Of a stretch of DNA of 64,000 bases, positions 44,722-56,816 are shown one piece after another. The position numbers and the translations under genes are program-made. This DNA is from Cyanodermella asteris (lineage: Eukaryota; Ascomycota; Lecanoromycetes; Ostropales; Stictidaceae). The stretch is taken from positions 271,827-335,826 of the forward strand of contig UYJD01000020.1 of assembly GCA_900618795.1 (NCBI GenBank), in the 5' to 3' direction. The notes under the pieces were generated by a model. That model was not told the DNA's origin. It did not search any database and saw only the letters and a program-made list of their open reading frames with translations. Position 1 is the first letter of the stretch. Each line of letters starts with the position of its first letter.

Positions 44722-46186
44722 TGTGCTAGCAGCAGCGACGGCGAAAGCGTCGGGTCACGACTATATTCCAACAGTCTACCACCAAACCACGTTCACACGT
44801 CCCGCGCAGCCTCAAATCCGATGCAGTCCGTCAAATGCGGCGCGCCGCTTCGAGAACCGAAGGCAGGTTCTTTGTGCCTCGACTCGCAGCACCGGCGTCG
44901 CGAAAGGAGGCAGAAAGAAGCGGCAGCAAACAAGGCTGCGGCCGGTCGCGGCGACAGAGTCGTAGCCCCCTGCGCGACTGTCGGCTTCGAAGACTCAAAT
45001 GCACGCCGTGTATACGCTTCGGCGCGTCTGTGACGATCAGGTATGGTGTCGCGGGTCTCTTTGCAGGTTGGCGGGCGCTCGCACTGTGGTTGCTAAAAAT
45101 ATCGAGGGACCCGGTTGTGGTATCAAGGACGAGTTACGAGGGATAAGGGAAAGGGAAAACGGGGAGCTCAGACCCTTGGCGGACGTGCGACAGCAGCCGA
45201 AGTCAGCTAGAAGACAGACAACAAGACAAAACGATACAAGAGGCGGCTCTCTCCGCCCGTTCTTGCGACGCACCAAGTCAGCTGAGAGTCGACTCCCAGA
45301 TGCCAAGCGTGCTTACGAAATACACGCTGGGCCGACATTGGCTGCTTTCAGAAAGTGGTGTCGACCTGGGTTGCTCTTTCATGCCCTTTTCAGATGAGCT
45401 GAGAACTTGCTATGAGCGCTGATGGAGACAGCCGTTTGAGCATGCCACGCGACCATAGGTCAGTCTCTTCAACGGCTTTTGAAGTCGGCACTGGTTGGTA
45501 AAAGTCGTGGCGCAGTAAGTGCCAATTGTCCTGCAAGCGTGAGGACATTTGTATGATAATGATTTGAACATCTATTCAAATATCCAAGGGCCAGGATCCA
45601 CTCATGCTGTTCCTTGGTCTGGTGTCGGGCACGTCAACGAACCTACCGAGTGGCCATCAGTTGCGTTCATCCGTCCAGCTCTCGCAACGCCTGCGGACAG
45701 AACCACTGGGCTAGTAAGCGGAGAGGCTTCGGAAAATGCAGCAGTTGGACAAAGCTTAAAACAAGGAAATCGGGAAGCATCATCGTGGCTATAAACCTGG
45801 TCTGAAGACGCAATATCGGTTCCCAACCACTGCAAGTCAGGTTGGAGACACGGGAGGAAAAAGGAGGATACAAGGAGGCAGTAACCGATCATGAAGGTTT
45901 GCCTGTCGCAGGTCGTTATAAGCATTATATGAAGACTTGACAGCTCGCTGAAACGAAGTGCGACAGCTACTGGACCCCATGCACCCAACTGATCGCGCGA
46001 CAGCATGCAGCTGTGGCTTGGCGTTGACTGCACTCGCGCATTTGCGAGGCGAAGCTGAGTGCCAATAGGAGCCGACTTCCCAAGGCTGCCGTCGCGACAT
46101 CAACCCAGCTTAGAGGACGCTCAACTCTTTTCTTCTCTTTCCTTCTGTAGCAAGATAATTTTGTCCTCCCGGCGAGGGACACTACA
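44722..46186. other. Divergent intergenic region, 1.5 kb
   Basis: Lies between the start of the MADS gene (minus) and the start of the BTB gene (plus), so it carries both promoters. No gene recognised. Confidence 0.55.
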
Positions 46187-47391
46187 ATGTCGCAACCACC
46201 TTTGCCAGACAGGACTTCCAACCCTGTTTCTGGACCTGCTAACCCTCGTCCTGCACGGCCACAAACAGATACTAATACTCATCAACCTGGAGTGGGAGCC
46301 TCTGCATCTTTTTCGTTCGGAAACGCTCAATCGAGGTTTCCGGGTCCCGCGATGACTTTCTCGCTCTTTAACCCTCCTCGGGCTACTACGCCTCAGCGGC
46401 CGCTTCCTGTATCAGGCAAGCGAGATGCAACGACTTTTGGCGCTCCAGGCCGTGACTCGACGCCCAGCACTGCGTCTGGTGGACTATTCGTACCATTACC
46501 AGCAAAGAGCCCCGTCGCGGCAAAAGGAGTGAATGCCGTGCCGCGGCCGGAGAACGTGCTTTTGGCAGAGTAAGTCGCTGTCATCCGTCCTGGAAACGGG
46601 GTTGCTGACAACGTCGCAGCCTGTTTGCGAGCCCCATCTTCACCATCAACTTCTCGTGCAACAAACGCAAGTACCACCTCCACCAGACGGTCTTGGGATC
46701 AAAGTCCATGTACTTCAAATCGATGCTTGACTCTGGGATGCGCGAGTCTGGCGCCAGCGAGGTCACCTTCGACTGGCCCGAGCCCTTTGAGATTGCCTTT
46801 AGACTGATCATCGACTTTTTCTACACTGGCCTTTATCACGAAAAACACCCCGGCGTCGCAGCTATCCTCCCTCACGAGGGGTGCGCGACGAGGTGCCAGG
46901 TGACCGCCTACCATCTGCACATTTACCTCATTGCCGACAGACTCATGATGCCGGAGCTAAAGCAGCTGGCCATGGCAAAGTTTCTGCAGTCGGACGGCTT
47001 TGGCGCCGCAATGTGCCCCGCAAAGATCGGCTGGCTCGTCGACATCCTGTATTGCAATGCAATCGACGGCGAAGATGAGACCGATCAAGAAGACCACAGA
47101 AGCGACGAGGCAACGAAAGTGAACCTCGGAAGTCTCACGTTGCAAGAACAATCGAGCGACGGTACGGAGCCACAGACAAGCACCAATCTGGCCGATGACG
47201 CACATGATAACAATGCCGGCGATGATGACGACGGTCCGCTGCGTGAGATTCAGAAAGCGTTCGCGAGACAGGTCATCGGGCTCTTGAGCGCTGCATGGCG
47301 CAAAGACCCAAGGATCCAGAAACCCATCTTCGGTGTTCCCCAGTTCGCGTTGGACATTTTCGTCCTTGGTGCGGACAAGAATGCATTCTAG
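46187..47391 (+). CDS. BTB/POZ domain protein of unknown role
   Basis: Exons 46187-46569 and 46620-47391 give 384 residues. The first 120 residues are Pro/Ser/Thr-rich and disordered. A BTB/POZ-like fold follows at about residues 128-250: FTINFSCNKRKYHLHQTVLGSKSMYF, the acidic VTFDWPEPFEIAFRLIIDFFYTG, then AYHLHIYLIADRLMMPELKQLAM. An acidic insert (about residues 285-335) and a short helical tail end it. Fungal BTB proteins of this shape often act as adaptors or remain uncharacterised. No BACK, Kelch or MATH domain is seen. Confidence 0.82.
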
Positions 47392-47830
47392 AGATCATGT
47401 ACTTGAAACTGCCCAAAGGCTCTCCACCTGGAGTTTAGGACTATGCTGAACTTGCGCGGAAAATGGACACGCATCATGGGAAGATACGCACGAGAATTTG
47501 CCGGACATTGGGTTCGTCCTCTGCGCTTATTTCAGTCTACGGCACCGCCAGTTTGAGGAGCCGTTCACTCCTTGAAGTTCGCATACCGTTCAGCTTTCGG
47601 CACAGCTGAATTTGGCCTGATCCAGAGCTGATCCAGATCTGATGCCGACTTCAGGAGCTCCCTAAGCCTTTTGCGGGTCGTGCCTGTCTCTTGTTAGCAT
47701 GTTACCTCGAGAAACGTCCGTCGCTTGGCACAGCTACATACCCCCAATTCTTCAACGGCCTCGCACTCTTGCTATCCGGATCCCGCTTCGCTTTCCCCTC
47801 CTGAGCAAGATGTCTATCACAACCATCAGA

Positions 47831-48437
47831 CTAGTCGAAACACAAAAGCGGACAAACACCACCACTCAACCTCTTGCAATACGCAGCCACCTTCCTCATG
47901 TGCGCGATATCCTCGTCGTCATACTTCTCAGGGTTCTTCTTCAGAATCTCAATAACCTTACGGCCACTTTTCCGGGTTGGGGTGGGGGGGGGGGGGGGGT
48001 CCAGCTCAGTTTCGTTTTTCGAAGGACTCAAAATCAAGGAAAGAGGCAGAAGGGGGGTCGAAAAGTCTTTTTGGGACTTTTTGAAAAAAAAANNNNNNNN
48101 NNNNNNNNNNNNNNNNNTCCCAGCTCAGTTTCGTTTTTCGAAGGACTCAAAATCAAGGAAAGAGGCAGAAGGGGGGTCGAAAAGTCTTTTTGGGACTTTT
48201 TGAAAAAAAAACTCACCTTTTCGTTGACCGACACTTTCGCCGGAGCCGTCGTCGTCTTTGCTCCAGCCGGACGGATTGCGAGCTCTCTTTCTCCGAGCCA
48301 CTTTTTCGAGCTCGGTCGGGCGTCATGTTCACGTATTCGTTAAAGTCGCTGTCCGTGCCGTTGTCACTGGCTGGACATTCGGAAAGACCTGATAAAATAG
48401 CTCCTTACGGGATGACTTGGTCAGCGGACTTGACCAT
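47831..48437 (-). pseudogene. DUF3140-like gene, broken by frameshifts and an assembly gap
   Basis: Read on the minus strand: a start at 48437 (MVKSADQVIP), an intron, then FNEYVNMTP, then a stretch whose expected family residues are spread over three frames (ELEK, KWLG, SSQSV, GWSKDDDGSGESVGQ). A T/A- and C-rich intron-like region containing the 25 N gap comes next. The last part is GRKVIEILKKNPEKYDDEDIAHMRKVAAYCKR. The end motif and the MTP and GWSKDDGSGE-type blocks are those of small fungal DUF3140 proteins (unknown function, DNA-binding suggested). The frame breaks cluster next to homopolymer runs and the gap, so sequencing or assembly error is as likely as true decay. Confidence 0.65.
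48001..48211. repeat. 92 bp direct duplication flanking the assembly gap
   Basis: Bases 48001-48092 and 48120-48211 are identical as far as I can compare and sit on both sides of the 25 N at 48093-48117. The left copy is preceded by a run of 14 or more G. This looks like the same contig end placed twice by a scaffolder, not a biological repeat. Confidence 0.85.
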
Positions 48438-48924
48438 TTTGGCGGCTGAAGGATGGAATTGATGAATGATCTGTAGCGAAGACGAGCAGTTGAAATGATG
48501 TGTTTAGATCGCCTTGGTTGCTGTATCTCTGTAGGCTCGGCGTGATTGAGGATCGTACCTCGACCCCAAGGTCGATGATGAATGTAGGTACTAGGCGTAA
48601 TCATATACGAAGTGAAGTGACGTTACGACATCTTCGGTTTAGACAACCACGCAGAGTCAGGCACTTTCGCGTCGACATGGCTGTTGTCTGAGGATGATGA
48701 GAGCTGGCGAACAAGCAATAGATTCTCTCTGCTCAGTAAACATCAAACAAGATGTGATATAGCATCAGCGAAGATCAGAAATTATTCGTGCGCAGTCAGA
48801 GTTGATCCAACATGTATCGTCCAAGCATGGACTGAAAGTGTATACGTAATGTACAGCGCAAAGCAAATTGGTATTTATCTCAGACAATGTGGTGGACTCA
48901 AAAGGAATACAGAATGCATCGGGC
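48438..48924. other. Intergenic region
   Basis: Promoter side of the DUF3140-like gene and 3' side of the next minus-strand gene. No feature recognised. Confidence 0.5.
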
Positions 48925-51408
48925 TTAATAGAGCATGTTGGGCTGCCAAAAGTTCTCTAGCTCACGAGGTAGCTCCGCGTGCTGAAACCCCCTCCTCGAA
49001 TCATGATGCTGAACGCCACCTACCGACACAAAACCTTGCTCGTCGTATCTGGGAACGATTCCAGTACCCATATCGAAGGATTCAAGCTCAAATTCGTTGC
49101 AACCGAAGACATTTCCCTCAATTGGTCCATCACCTTCCATCCACTGATACTCAAGCGAAGTGCCTGGAGCTGCTCGAACATTCTCCGATGACCTTGGCAG
49201 ACGCTCATATGTCAAATCTGGGGTTGAACATCGAGCTCTGAAGAAGCTTGACGTGGCTTTTCGCGGGCTATGCGAGCTCGAACACGGTCTGAGGCTGCCG
49301 TTAAAGAATTGAGCATGGAAGGCATTCAACGGAGGTCGGTGCGAGAGCTCTGGCGTGGACACACGTGCGGGTATCAACGGCCGCTTCCAAGTACTGACTG
49401 GGCTGAGGAATCCTGCGCTCTGACGTGATGTCGGTCGCTCATCCATTCGCACTTGGTGCTCATAAATGCTTGGCCAAGTTGACGCTCGGGGATAAGGCGC
49501 ACGATACATAGCCTGTGACATCGGCCGAGCAGCAGTCTGCATGGCACCGACCATGGGGAGACTATCGAGTCCTGAAACTGGTAGAGACGTTTCAGCACGT
49601 GTATCGGTACCTGCAACATCAGTGGGGTTGGGATCCTCGTCAACAAGGTGTTGCGTCTGCATGTCTTCATCAGGCGCATCATGTGAAGATTCCTGTGTGA
49701 GTTTTGAGCTTTCTTCATGAATCTGTGTAGCTTCTGTCTGGGCCTCGGACTGTGCAAGATCGCTGAGCTTTCGATGTAATGAGCCGGGGTGAGTTGGACG
49801 TTGGTTTTCTATATTCTGGCTGGGTTCAGCTGCTTCTTCACCAACGGCATCGTTTCTGTATGACCTCGCACTTGGTGAGAAGACTCTCGAGGTTTCATGA
49901 GTCTTCTCAGTCTCATTCAAAGTCTTCGAAGCGGCCATTGCGCTTTGGTTCTTGGCGACCTTAAGCAACTCATCGAGGGCATGTAAGATTTGGTCTTGCT
50001 TATCAACCTTCTTCAGTGAATCCAGTTTGTCTTTGAGTTTGTCGACAATGATCTCAGGGTCTTCAACTACAATGTCCGATGCTGCTGGAACTTTAGCATC
50101 ATCTCGACACCAGTCGACCGGCGCGTCACGCGACTCAGAAACATGGCTGTTCTTGGCCTGTTGCAGCTCATGAAGCAAGCGTAAGATCTCGTCCTGCTTG
50201 CTGGTTCCTGAGCTATCGGTCTGTTGAGTGGGCTTTCTGGATGGTCCAAATCCTCGTCGTGGTTGTTGCAGCCTGGTGTGCTGGAGTTTAGCGAGATTAA
50301 GATTCGAGGTTGGAGAATGCATAGCACGTGGGTCTTCGTTGAAGACTGCACTGCCTCCATCAGACGGGAATCTTTCCATAGACTTCAAATTCGCTGATTG
50401 ATCTTCTTTCCCCGGAAAATCCCGTGCATGATGGGGTCGTTGTTCGCCATGGCAGACTGGGGCTACTGTGGTCTGCCGCAAGGAGCTTTCTGGTGGAGCA
50501 GAAGGCCCTCTGTGGCCAAATCCGAGGTATGGTGGGCCAGGTAGCTGCAAGTCAGCGAGAGCTGGCGAATTCAACTCCGGGGTCTGCTGCCTTTGACGAC
50601 AAGGCGTTTCATATGTGACATGACGGTGGACCGCATCTTCGCTGTTGGCTTGATGGTCTTGCTGCCTGTTCTCATGGACGTTCTGGAAAGGCTGCCGGAA
50701 GTACTGTGACATTTTGGCGTCCATCTCTCGTTCTTTCTGTTCTCGTCTGGAACGTCGGGCGTCATGAGAACCGTCCTCAGGACCGTAGTGAGCGAATCCT
50801 GGGTTGATACTCTGGTTCAGTTTCAGGAATGCGCGCTCCGAAAAGCTGAGGTCTTGGAGCCCAGGCCTCGCGACAGGGGCAGACGCCTTGCCCTGTTGAA
50901 ACAACCCGGTTGGTTTCTTAAGCGTAAGCCTCTCTGAGGCGACATTCCTTGCCACAAAGCGACTAGCCACATCCTTCTTCGCTCTCTTGTTCCGCTTCTT
51001 ATACTGTTTCTCGACTTTCTTATCTTTCTGGTCGGTGCTTTTCTGTCGTGGCTTATGGGTCTTGTAATCGTAGCGATCTTCTCGTGTCTTGTGTCGAGGC
51101 TGACGCTCGTATTTGTGAGACGAGGAGGAAGAAGCTGAGCTGGAGCTACTTTCTTGTGCGCTGGAAATCGTGATAGGTGTTCCTTTCCTCTCCGTTGTCC
51201 ACGCGCGATGCTTACGTTTACTTGTATCTGCCTTGACGTCCGGTGGAGGTCTCGAGTCGGCCATCTCCTTGAACGGAGTGAAGAAATCGAGCTCGTAGGG
51301 TACATTTCGCTGACTGCTCGCAAGCCATTGTTGGATTTTGTCGACCTTCATTCCAGTTCCCGTATATCTTGCTCTATCTTGACCTGTGGCGGTAATTGAA
51401 AGCCCCAA
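48925..51408 (-). CDS. Long disordered hypothetical protein with basic region and two related coiled segments
   Basis: Up to 827 residues; the true start may be ATG 51351 (MKVDKIQQWL), since the bases just before look like an intron end (CCGCCACAG). Residues 60-160 are Ser-rich and then very Lys/Arg-rich (KKVEKQYKKRNKRAKK), suggesting nuclear location or nucleic-acid binding. A short conserved-looking block follows: KKPTGLFQQGKAS then LQDLSFSERAFLKLNQS. Two similar amphipathic segments lie mid-protein, KQDEILRLLHELQQAKN and KQDQILHALDELLKVAKN, likely short coiled coils from an internal duplication. The C-terminus is acidic and aromatic. I know of no assigned function; it resembles ascomycete-specific uncharacterised proteins. 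Confidence 0.75.
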   Translation of the reverse strand: MGLSITATGQDRARYTGTGMKVDKIQQWLASSQRNVPYELDFFTPFKEMADSRPPPDVKADTSKRKHRAWTTERKGTPITISSAQESSSSSASSSSSHKYERQPRHKTREDRYDYKTHKPRQKSTDQKDKKVEKQYKKRNKRAKKDVASRFVARNVASERLTLKKPTGLFQQGKASAPVARPGLQDLSFSERAFLKLNQSINPGFAHYGPEDGSHDARRSRREQKEREMDAKMSQYFRQPFQNVHENRQQDHQANSEDAVHRHVTYETPCRQRQQTPELNSPALADLQLPGPPYLGFGHRGPSAPPESSLRQTTVAPVCHGEQRPHHARDFPGKEDQSANLKSMERFPSDGGSAVFNEDPRAMHSPTSNLNLAKLQHTRLQQPRRGFGPSRKPTQQTDSSGTSKQDEILRLLHELQQAKNSHVSESRDAPVDWCRDDAKVPAASDIVVEDPEIIVDKLKDKLDSLKKVDKQDQILHALDELLKVAKNQSAMAASKTLNETEKTHETSRVFSPSARSYRNDAVGEEAAEPSQNIENQRPTHPGSLHRKLSDLAQSEAQTEATQIHEESSKLTQESSHDAPDEDMQTQHLVDEDPNPTDVAGTDTRAETSLPVSGLDSLPMVGAMQTAARPMSQAMYRAPYPRASTWPSIYEHQVRMDERPTSRQSAGFLSPVSTWKRPLIPARVSTPELSHRPPLNAFHAQFFNGSLRPCSSSHSPRKATSSFFRARCSTPDLTYERLPRSSENVRAAPGTSLEYQWMEGDGPIEGNVFGCNEFELESFDMGTGIVPRYDEQGFVSVGGVQHHDSRRGFQHAELPRELENFWQPNMLY

Positions 51409-54400
51409 AATGTGAGAAATGATCTGATTCGCGAGGAAACCACCGTGAGATCGAAAGGAAGGTGCGGCCGACAGCGCTTTCCTCTCGAACTATGGTCCCT
51501 ACTACGACATCTCATGCGTTCACTTACCTTGTGTTCTGATATCTCATCAAGTCAGTGGTGATGGCCTACATCTTTGGTTGCCAGTGATCGGCTGTAGCAG
51601 TCAAGTCGGCCGGGTGCGGCCTTCATGTGTGGATATGTGGCTGGCATGAACACCGCGGCGAGGTTAGTGGCATTTCGAGCTCTCGGTCGATAGTGATACA
51701 TCAATTCGACGAAATACTGCGTTGTGAGCCTCGATATCATCAGCAACGGACTCTGACTGCCCAGCACCGGGATTTGTGGGCATGGCACTCTTTGGGGCGA
51801 CTATTGAACCCTCGACACATTAGCGGTATCAGCGAGATAGTTATCGTCGTCCGGGTGCTGCGATTCGTTCCATTGCGCCCATCTAACGCGCGATGATGCA
51901 TGGCTAAAGATCGGTAGGAGGCGGTCAGATCAATACCACAGGTAGCGAACAGTTAGAACGGTGCTGACAACCACGAGCTCATTTGCGGGGTTGGCAGCAT
52001 GTGTTAGCGGGTCAGCTTGACGATCGAGGAGACCTTGAACGCAAGCGAGCAGCGTGCCATGCGACCCTCTCGTCAGAACCATGCGGTGATGATCGAAGAC
52101 CATGGTCGTATACGGTGTTAGACCAACGTTCAACATAAACCTGGCGCGGAAGCATCAGGGCCCGGATCAGAAGCTGTTGAGTTGGTAGAAGGTTGAAGCA
52201 TGCCGGCTAACCCCAAACGATCTTAGGGCTCAGCCAGAGCTCAGGCAGTGAAATGAATTCTGACCTGATGCCATAGGATGACAGTCTCGTATCTGAGGCA
52301 TTTGGTATACGTAGCCATCTTGACAGCAATTGAGGTCACAGGCATCGTGCCAATAATCCTTTCAATTTCTCACGAGCAGCAGACAACTGTTTCTTCAAGA
52401 GTCTTTATCCCCTGACCCCACCAAAGGGTTTCTGTGGCCAGCTTTCTGAGTACGGCCAAAAGGCTTGCAACACTTTGTACTCGTACACGTCGGTGGCCAT
52501 GTCAAAACGCCAGATGTCGCCGAGGGCGCACTTGGATCAGTCGTACAGTAGTCAGTTACCACCGCATGGACTACTGACCAGCCCGCGTTGATTGGCCGTG
52601 GTTGAGTGCTGGAGGATCGTCTGTGAGGCAATTTGCGCAATCCCTGCCGTAAACTTTGTCGATCTTCATGATAGCAAATAAGGTATCGCTACCGTGCACC
52701 AGGGTTAGATTGCCCTATCGCAGATTGCGTGTCGCTTGTCATATAATGTGCAGTATACGAACACGCAGGGCGAACCGCCAATCTCGAGCACGGCTCGGTC
52801 TGGCAGGTGCCTGTCAGCAAATGAGAATGGCTGTTTCTCGACCTCATCTCGTCCGGATGAAGAGACAACCAGTTATCATCGTGAACGCAGCTCGTCGGGG
52901 CGCTGGTAATCTCACTCGAACGGCCGCAGCCGTCTCTCCGCTCTCGCAGCCTGGCGGCAATTTGACTGGGCCATGATTCGTTCTCCAACAGGTACGGTGA
53001 GGCCCGGTTCAACCACCTTATAAGCGCCATCTGCGGCACGATTGCAACCAGCCTTGGCGAGTACGGGCTAGCAGCGCAGGAGCAGTCTCCTTGCAAGGCG
53101 ATTGAGCCTATGCGTTTAAGGTTGCGGCTGGGCGGCAGCTCAGAGCAGCGGGGCGCGAAGCTGCAAGCGGATTCGCCTCTCAACCTTGTATGATGTCTGC
53201 AATCTGCTGCACGCACTTTGAAGTCGCGATACGACCCTGCTTACCCGCATCGTCCGAGACTTCGCCTGTTGGGCAAGCCGCAAAGTGCCGGCGGTGAACA
53301 GCAGATCGAGATCGAGGCAAGCGGAGCCGAACATGGCGACGATTGTGTGCTGTAGCAATGCTGGTGAGGAAAACTGAGGTGAGAGTTTTTGTCAATCCGA
53401 AGAGACGACATTGGGCTGTGTATCTGGCTAGTCGCAGTCGTTGATTATTAGGCTTCGCAGCCCTAGCCTCATGGCGCACGCAATACGATATGACTGAAAA
53501 GTGTGGAAATGTAAATCAGGATGACTGGGGCTCCACCTTTGGGCGTCGCATGCTCAACGTGTTTTGTAGCCAGATCGTGTGTCCTGGAGAGCATCGACTG
53601 GGGTCTGATGCGAATCACTGTCGTCAAAGGGGCCCTGGGGACTCTGGTGCCCGCCAATGATGGCCTCGAGCCCAAGCAGTCTGCATACAAGTCCCGACAG
53701 TCCGGACTGACACGTTCATCCAGCATGTGGCACCGCCATGCTCCAGCGACACTCAAACGGAGACCGTCCCCGGCTTTCAACCGTTCGGTAGTCGGGATCC
53801 CGGTCTCGAGCAGCTTCGACCGGGGAAGTGGAGGCAGCTCAGTTCCTGGGCGCTGCAGGCCCAGCTGGTGGAGCACCATGACAGACGACCATCGTGGGCG
53901 TAGTGTGTCGTCCAAGCAGCGCCAGCATGGCTGCCGCTTCGTTAGTCCAGGTTGGCTGTGAAGCTAGAAACTTGCGGAGACTAGCTCAGCTCCAGCAATT
54001 TGAGATTGCTGCAATGACCATTGCAATTAATGCTGCGACCAGATGCCCGGTTTATGTCCTACGAGAATGTGCCTGCGAGTGCGCCTCATGCCGTAGAAGA
54101 GACTGAATTTGATGACCTGTCTGACCCCCACATGAGTCGGAAGTATGTAGGTGCTGGCTGATCTTAGCTTACGCCGTAATGCAGCCTTGGTGCTTACCGT
54201 GCTGCACAGCACATATTTTGCCGACGAACTCCCGGGCCAGCAAGTGTTGTAGGCGGATACAATACTGACGCTACCGACTGCCGCTGAGCAACTCGGTCTG
54301 GCCTGCTGACTCGCCTCAAGTAGCTCTGATTTGGTCCTTACTCAACGCTGTACTTTCAGTGGACTAGCTGATCGTGCGTCCACTCGACTGATTGGGTTAT

Positions 54401-56015
54401 TGCAGTCGGACCGGCGGTCCCAAGTATGCTACAGGTCGTCCTGCGGGGCCTAGCTGCCACTTTGTGTGGAGAGACTACACACTTGGTTTCCTAAGTTTTT
54501 GCTTGGTCTTCCCTGGCTCCCCACCATGGTCGTTCGCGATTCGCTCACAAAGACACCCGGTTGAAGAGATCGTGCAGGCTGATAATTGAATGAACACACC
54601 TTGAGCGCGCTTCTGGCCACGAGTGTCGACTAGAGCCAGACTGGCCTTTCTCGTTGTCGTACAATAAAGACATGCAGCTCGTGCATCGACGGCGGCGCGG
54701 GCCCAGGAGTCCTGTAAAGTCTAGTCCGTATTGCGGGAAACATAGCGTCCTCTGGAACGACCGAGCCCAAACTGCAGCCTCTGGCGCGCCAGCGAACCAT
54801 GGACGCCGAGGCAAATCACCATCATGGATGGGGGACCCTCACACCGATCATGTCGTGTCGGAGGGGTAGTCGGTCGATTGCGACGACAAGAGTGTCTCTG
54901 GTCGGCCTATGGAGTGATAGTGAGGTGCAAGCAAGCCACCAGAAACAGAAATCGGTCGGCACAGTAGCAGCCTGAAGTGCTGTCGGCATGATAGACGAAG
55001 AAATAGACTATACAGACAAGCGCAAGGTTCCGTCCGGCTCGAGCCATGAGGGCTTCAGCCCGTCAGATCAGTCGACAGTCGGCGGGCAGCCTCAATCGGT
55101 CACCTGACAGACAGAACATGCGTGACATTGTGTGTAATCTGCTGGTAGGTCCGAGCATCCCAGGCACTGCTTGCGCTAAGGCGCCCTTTGGCGGGCCCAG
55201 CAGCCGTCCGCAAGAGGCAGTTTGCGGACTGCGCAGCAGACAGGCATAGTGTTGAGGCCCGTCATTGCAGAGATACCACGGTCGACAGGGCGCTCTGGTC
55301 GGGAGCGGGCGTGTGATCAGCAGGTGCTTAGGTGGCGCGAGTGAAGTTGGAAGCAAATCAGGAGTAGCAAATCAGGGCGGCGGCAGGCGCACGACGAGCT
55401 GCGCTACGTGCTGCTAGCGCGAGCGAAAGTATCGGCGCGGGGTCGGCACGATTCGTCTGTTCTGTTCCGCTCTGTCTTGCCTTGTCTTGTCTGTAGTGTA
55501 CGGGCAGCGCAGCGCAGGGCAAAAAGGCTAGATGCAGCTTCACTACTGACTGCTCTTCTCCCTCGCCAGGCCCTTGTTCGCACCGCATTCCTGCCCTGGA
55601 ATCATTCTGCAAACCACCACGTTTGCGTCCCGAAGGTGAGCCATGTCCGTTGCCTGCCCGATTGTCCCCCTGATGCGTCGCCCACAGCCCTGCCAGCGTC
55701 GAACCAACGTCAACCACTACCGTATATACGCCGGCCTCATGCCAGCTCTTCACCCATCTGAGCAGAAAGAGCCACCCCTCGGGCTTCGTCAAAAGGCGCA
55801 ATTTCCGCTATAGCAGTCATTCATCGGCAAGCGTCCTGCGAGAACCCTTGCTCGCGCCGTGTCTCAGACTCTTTGACTTGCTTCGCCCCGTTCCCCTTCT
55901 TCCCATCCTGCACCCACGCTCAAATTTACGACATCATCTTGCGAGCCAAGGTTTTCTTCTTCGACCGACGTTGACTCTGACACTCCTTCAGCTAGAATCA
56001 CCCAGTCCTTTCAAT
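51409..56015. other. Gene-poor region, 4.6 kb
   Basis: The largest interval without a gene in the conserved half. Open frames are short, overlap each other and match no family; no tRNA-like B box or rRNA sequence was noticed. The last 200 bp are pyrimidine-rich and form the leader of the RRM gene. Confidence 0.5.
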
Positions 56016-56816
56016 ATGGCCAAACTCTTCATCGGGTAAGAAACATCACACTCGTGTCGTCATTCTCTTCCGCGGCTGTACTGACCTGTCGCACAGCGGC
56101 CTGGCGTGGCATACCGACGACGCAACTTTGCGAGAGAAATTTTCCGAGTTTGGTAACGTCGAGGAAGCGGTAAGTTGTCCCGAGCAATTCTCCATTCGAT
56201 CGCATGTGTTGAGTCCCTCTGGTAGATTGTCGTCAAGGACCGGGATACTGGTCGCAGCCGTGGATTCGGCTTTGTGCGCTATGCTTCCGATTCCGAGGCC
56301 GAAACTGCCATGCAGAACATGAACAACGTTGAGTAAGTGCACCCTTTCAACAGACCGACATTGCGCCGGCGCTTACAACTTGCCAGATTTGATGGTCGCA
56401 TGATTCGAGTCGACAAGGCAACGGACCGCGGCCCAGGCGGCGGTGGCCGCGGCGGTGGCTTTGGTGGCCGTGGCGGCTTCGGTGGTGGTCGCGGAGGCTA
56501 CAGTTAGTCGCGATCCTTTTTCCTTGTCGCGAATGCTCATCATGACTGACCTGGGATAGGCGGTGGCGGAGGCGGTTATGGTGGAGGATACCCACCTCAA
56601 GGTCAGGGCTATGGCGCACCTCAAGGTTATGGTGGTCAACCCCAGGGCTTTGGTGGTCCTCAAGGTGGTGGGACTGACCTCGTGTTCTCTCCTTTTTGTC
56701 CTTTTTGCTGACATGCTCCAGGCTATGGTGGCCAGCAGCCGCAAGGAGGTGCTCCTTACGGTGGCGACCAGGGTAGCTTCCAGGGTCAGCCTCCGCAGGG
56801 TGGTGGCCAGTGGTAA
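56016..56816 (+). CDS. Small glycine-rich RNA-binding protein with one RRM
   Basis: Six exons: 56016-56035, 56097-56169, 56226-56332, 56387-56502, 56560-56664 and 56722-56816, giving 171 residues. The single RRM covers residues 1-80, with RNP2 (KLFIGGL) and RNP1 (RGFGFVRY). The rest is Gly/Arg-rich (RGG-like) and then Gly/Gln/Tyr-rich with PQG repeats. This is the layout of GRP/CIRBP-type proteins, which bind RNA in nucleus and cytoplasm and respond to cold or stress. The many introns in so short a gene are typical for this family in fungi. An antisense open frame of 202 codons is a by-product of the GC-rich repeats. Confidence 0.92.

Noticed and set aside
51409-56015. tRNA or rRNA genes in the gene-poor region
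   Set aside because: No convincing B box, cloverleaf or rRNA core sequence was noticed by eye; a covariance search would be needed to exclude them.
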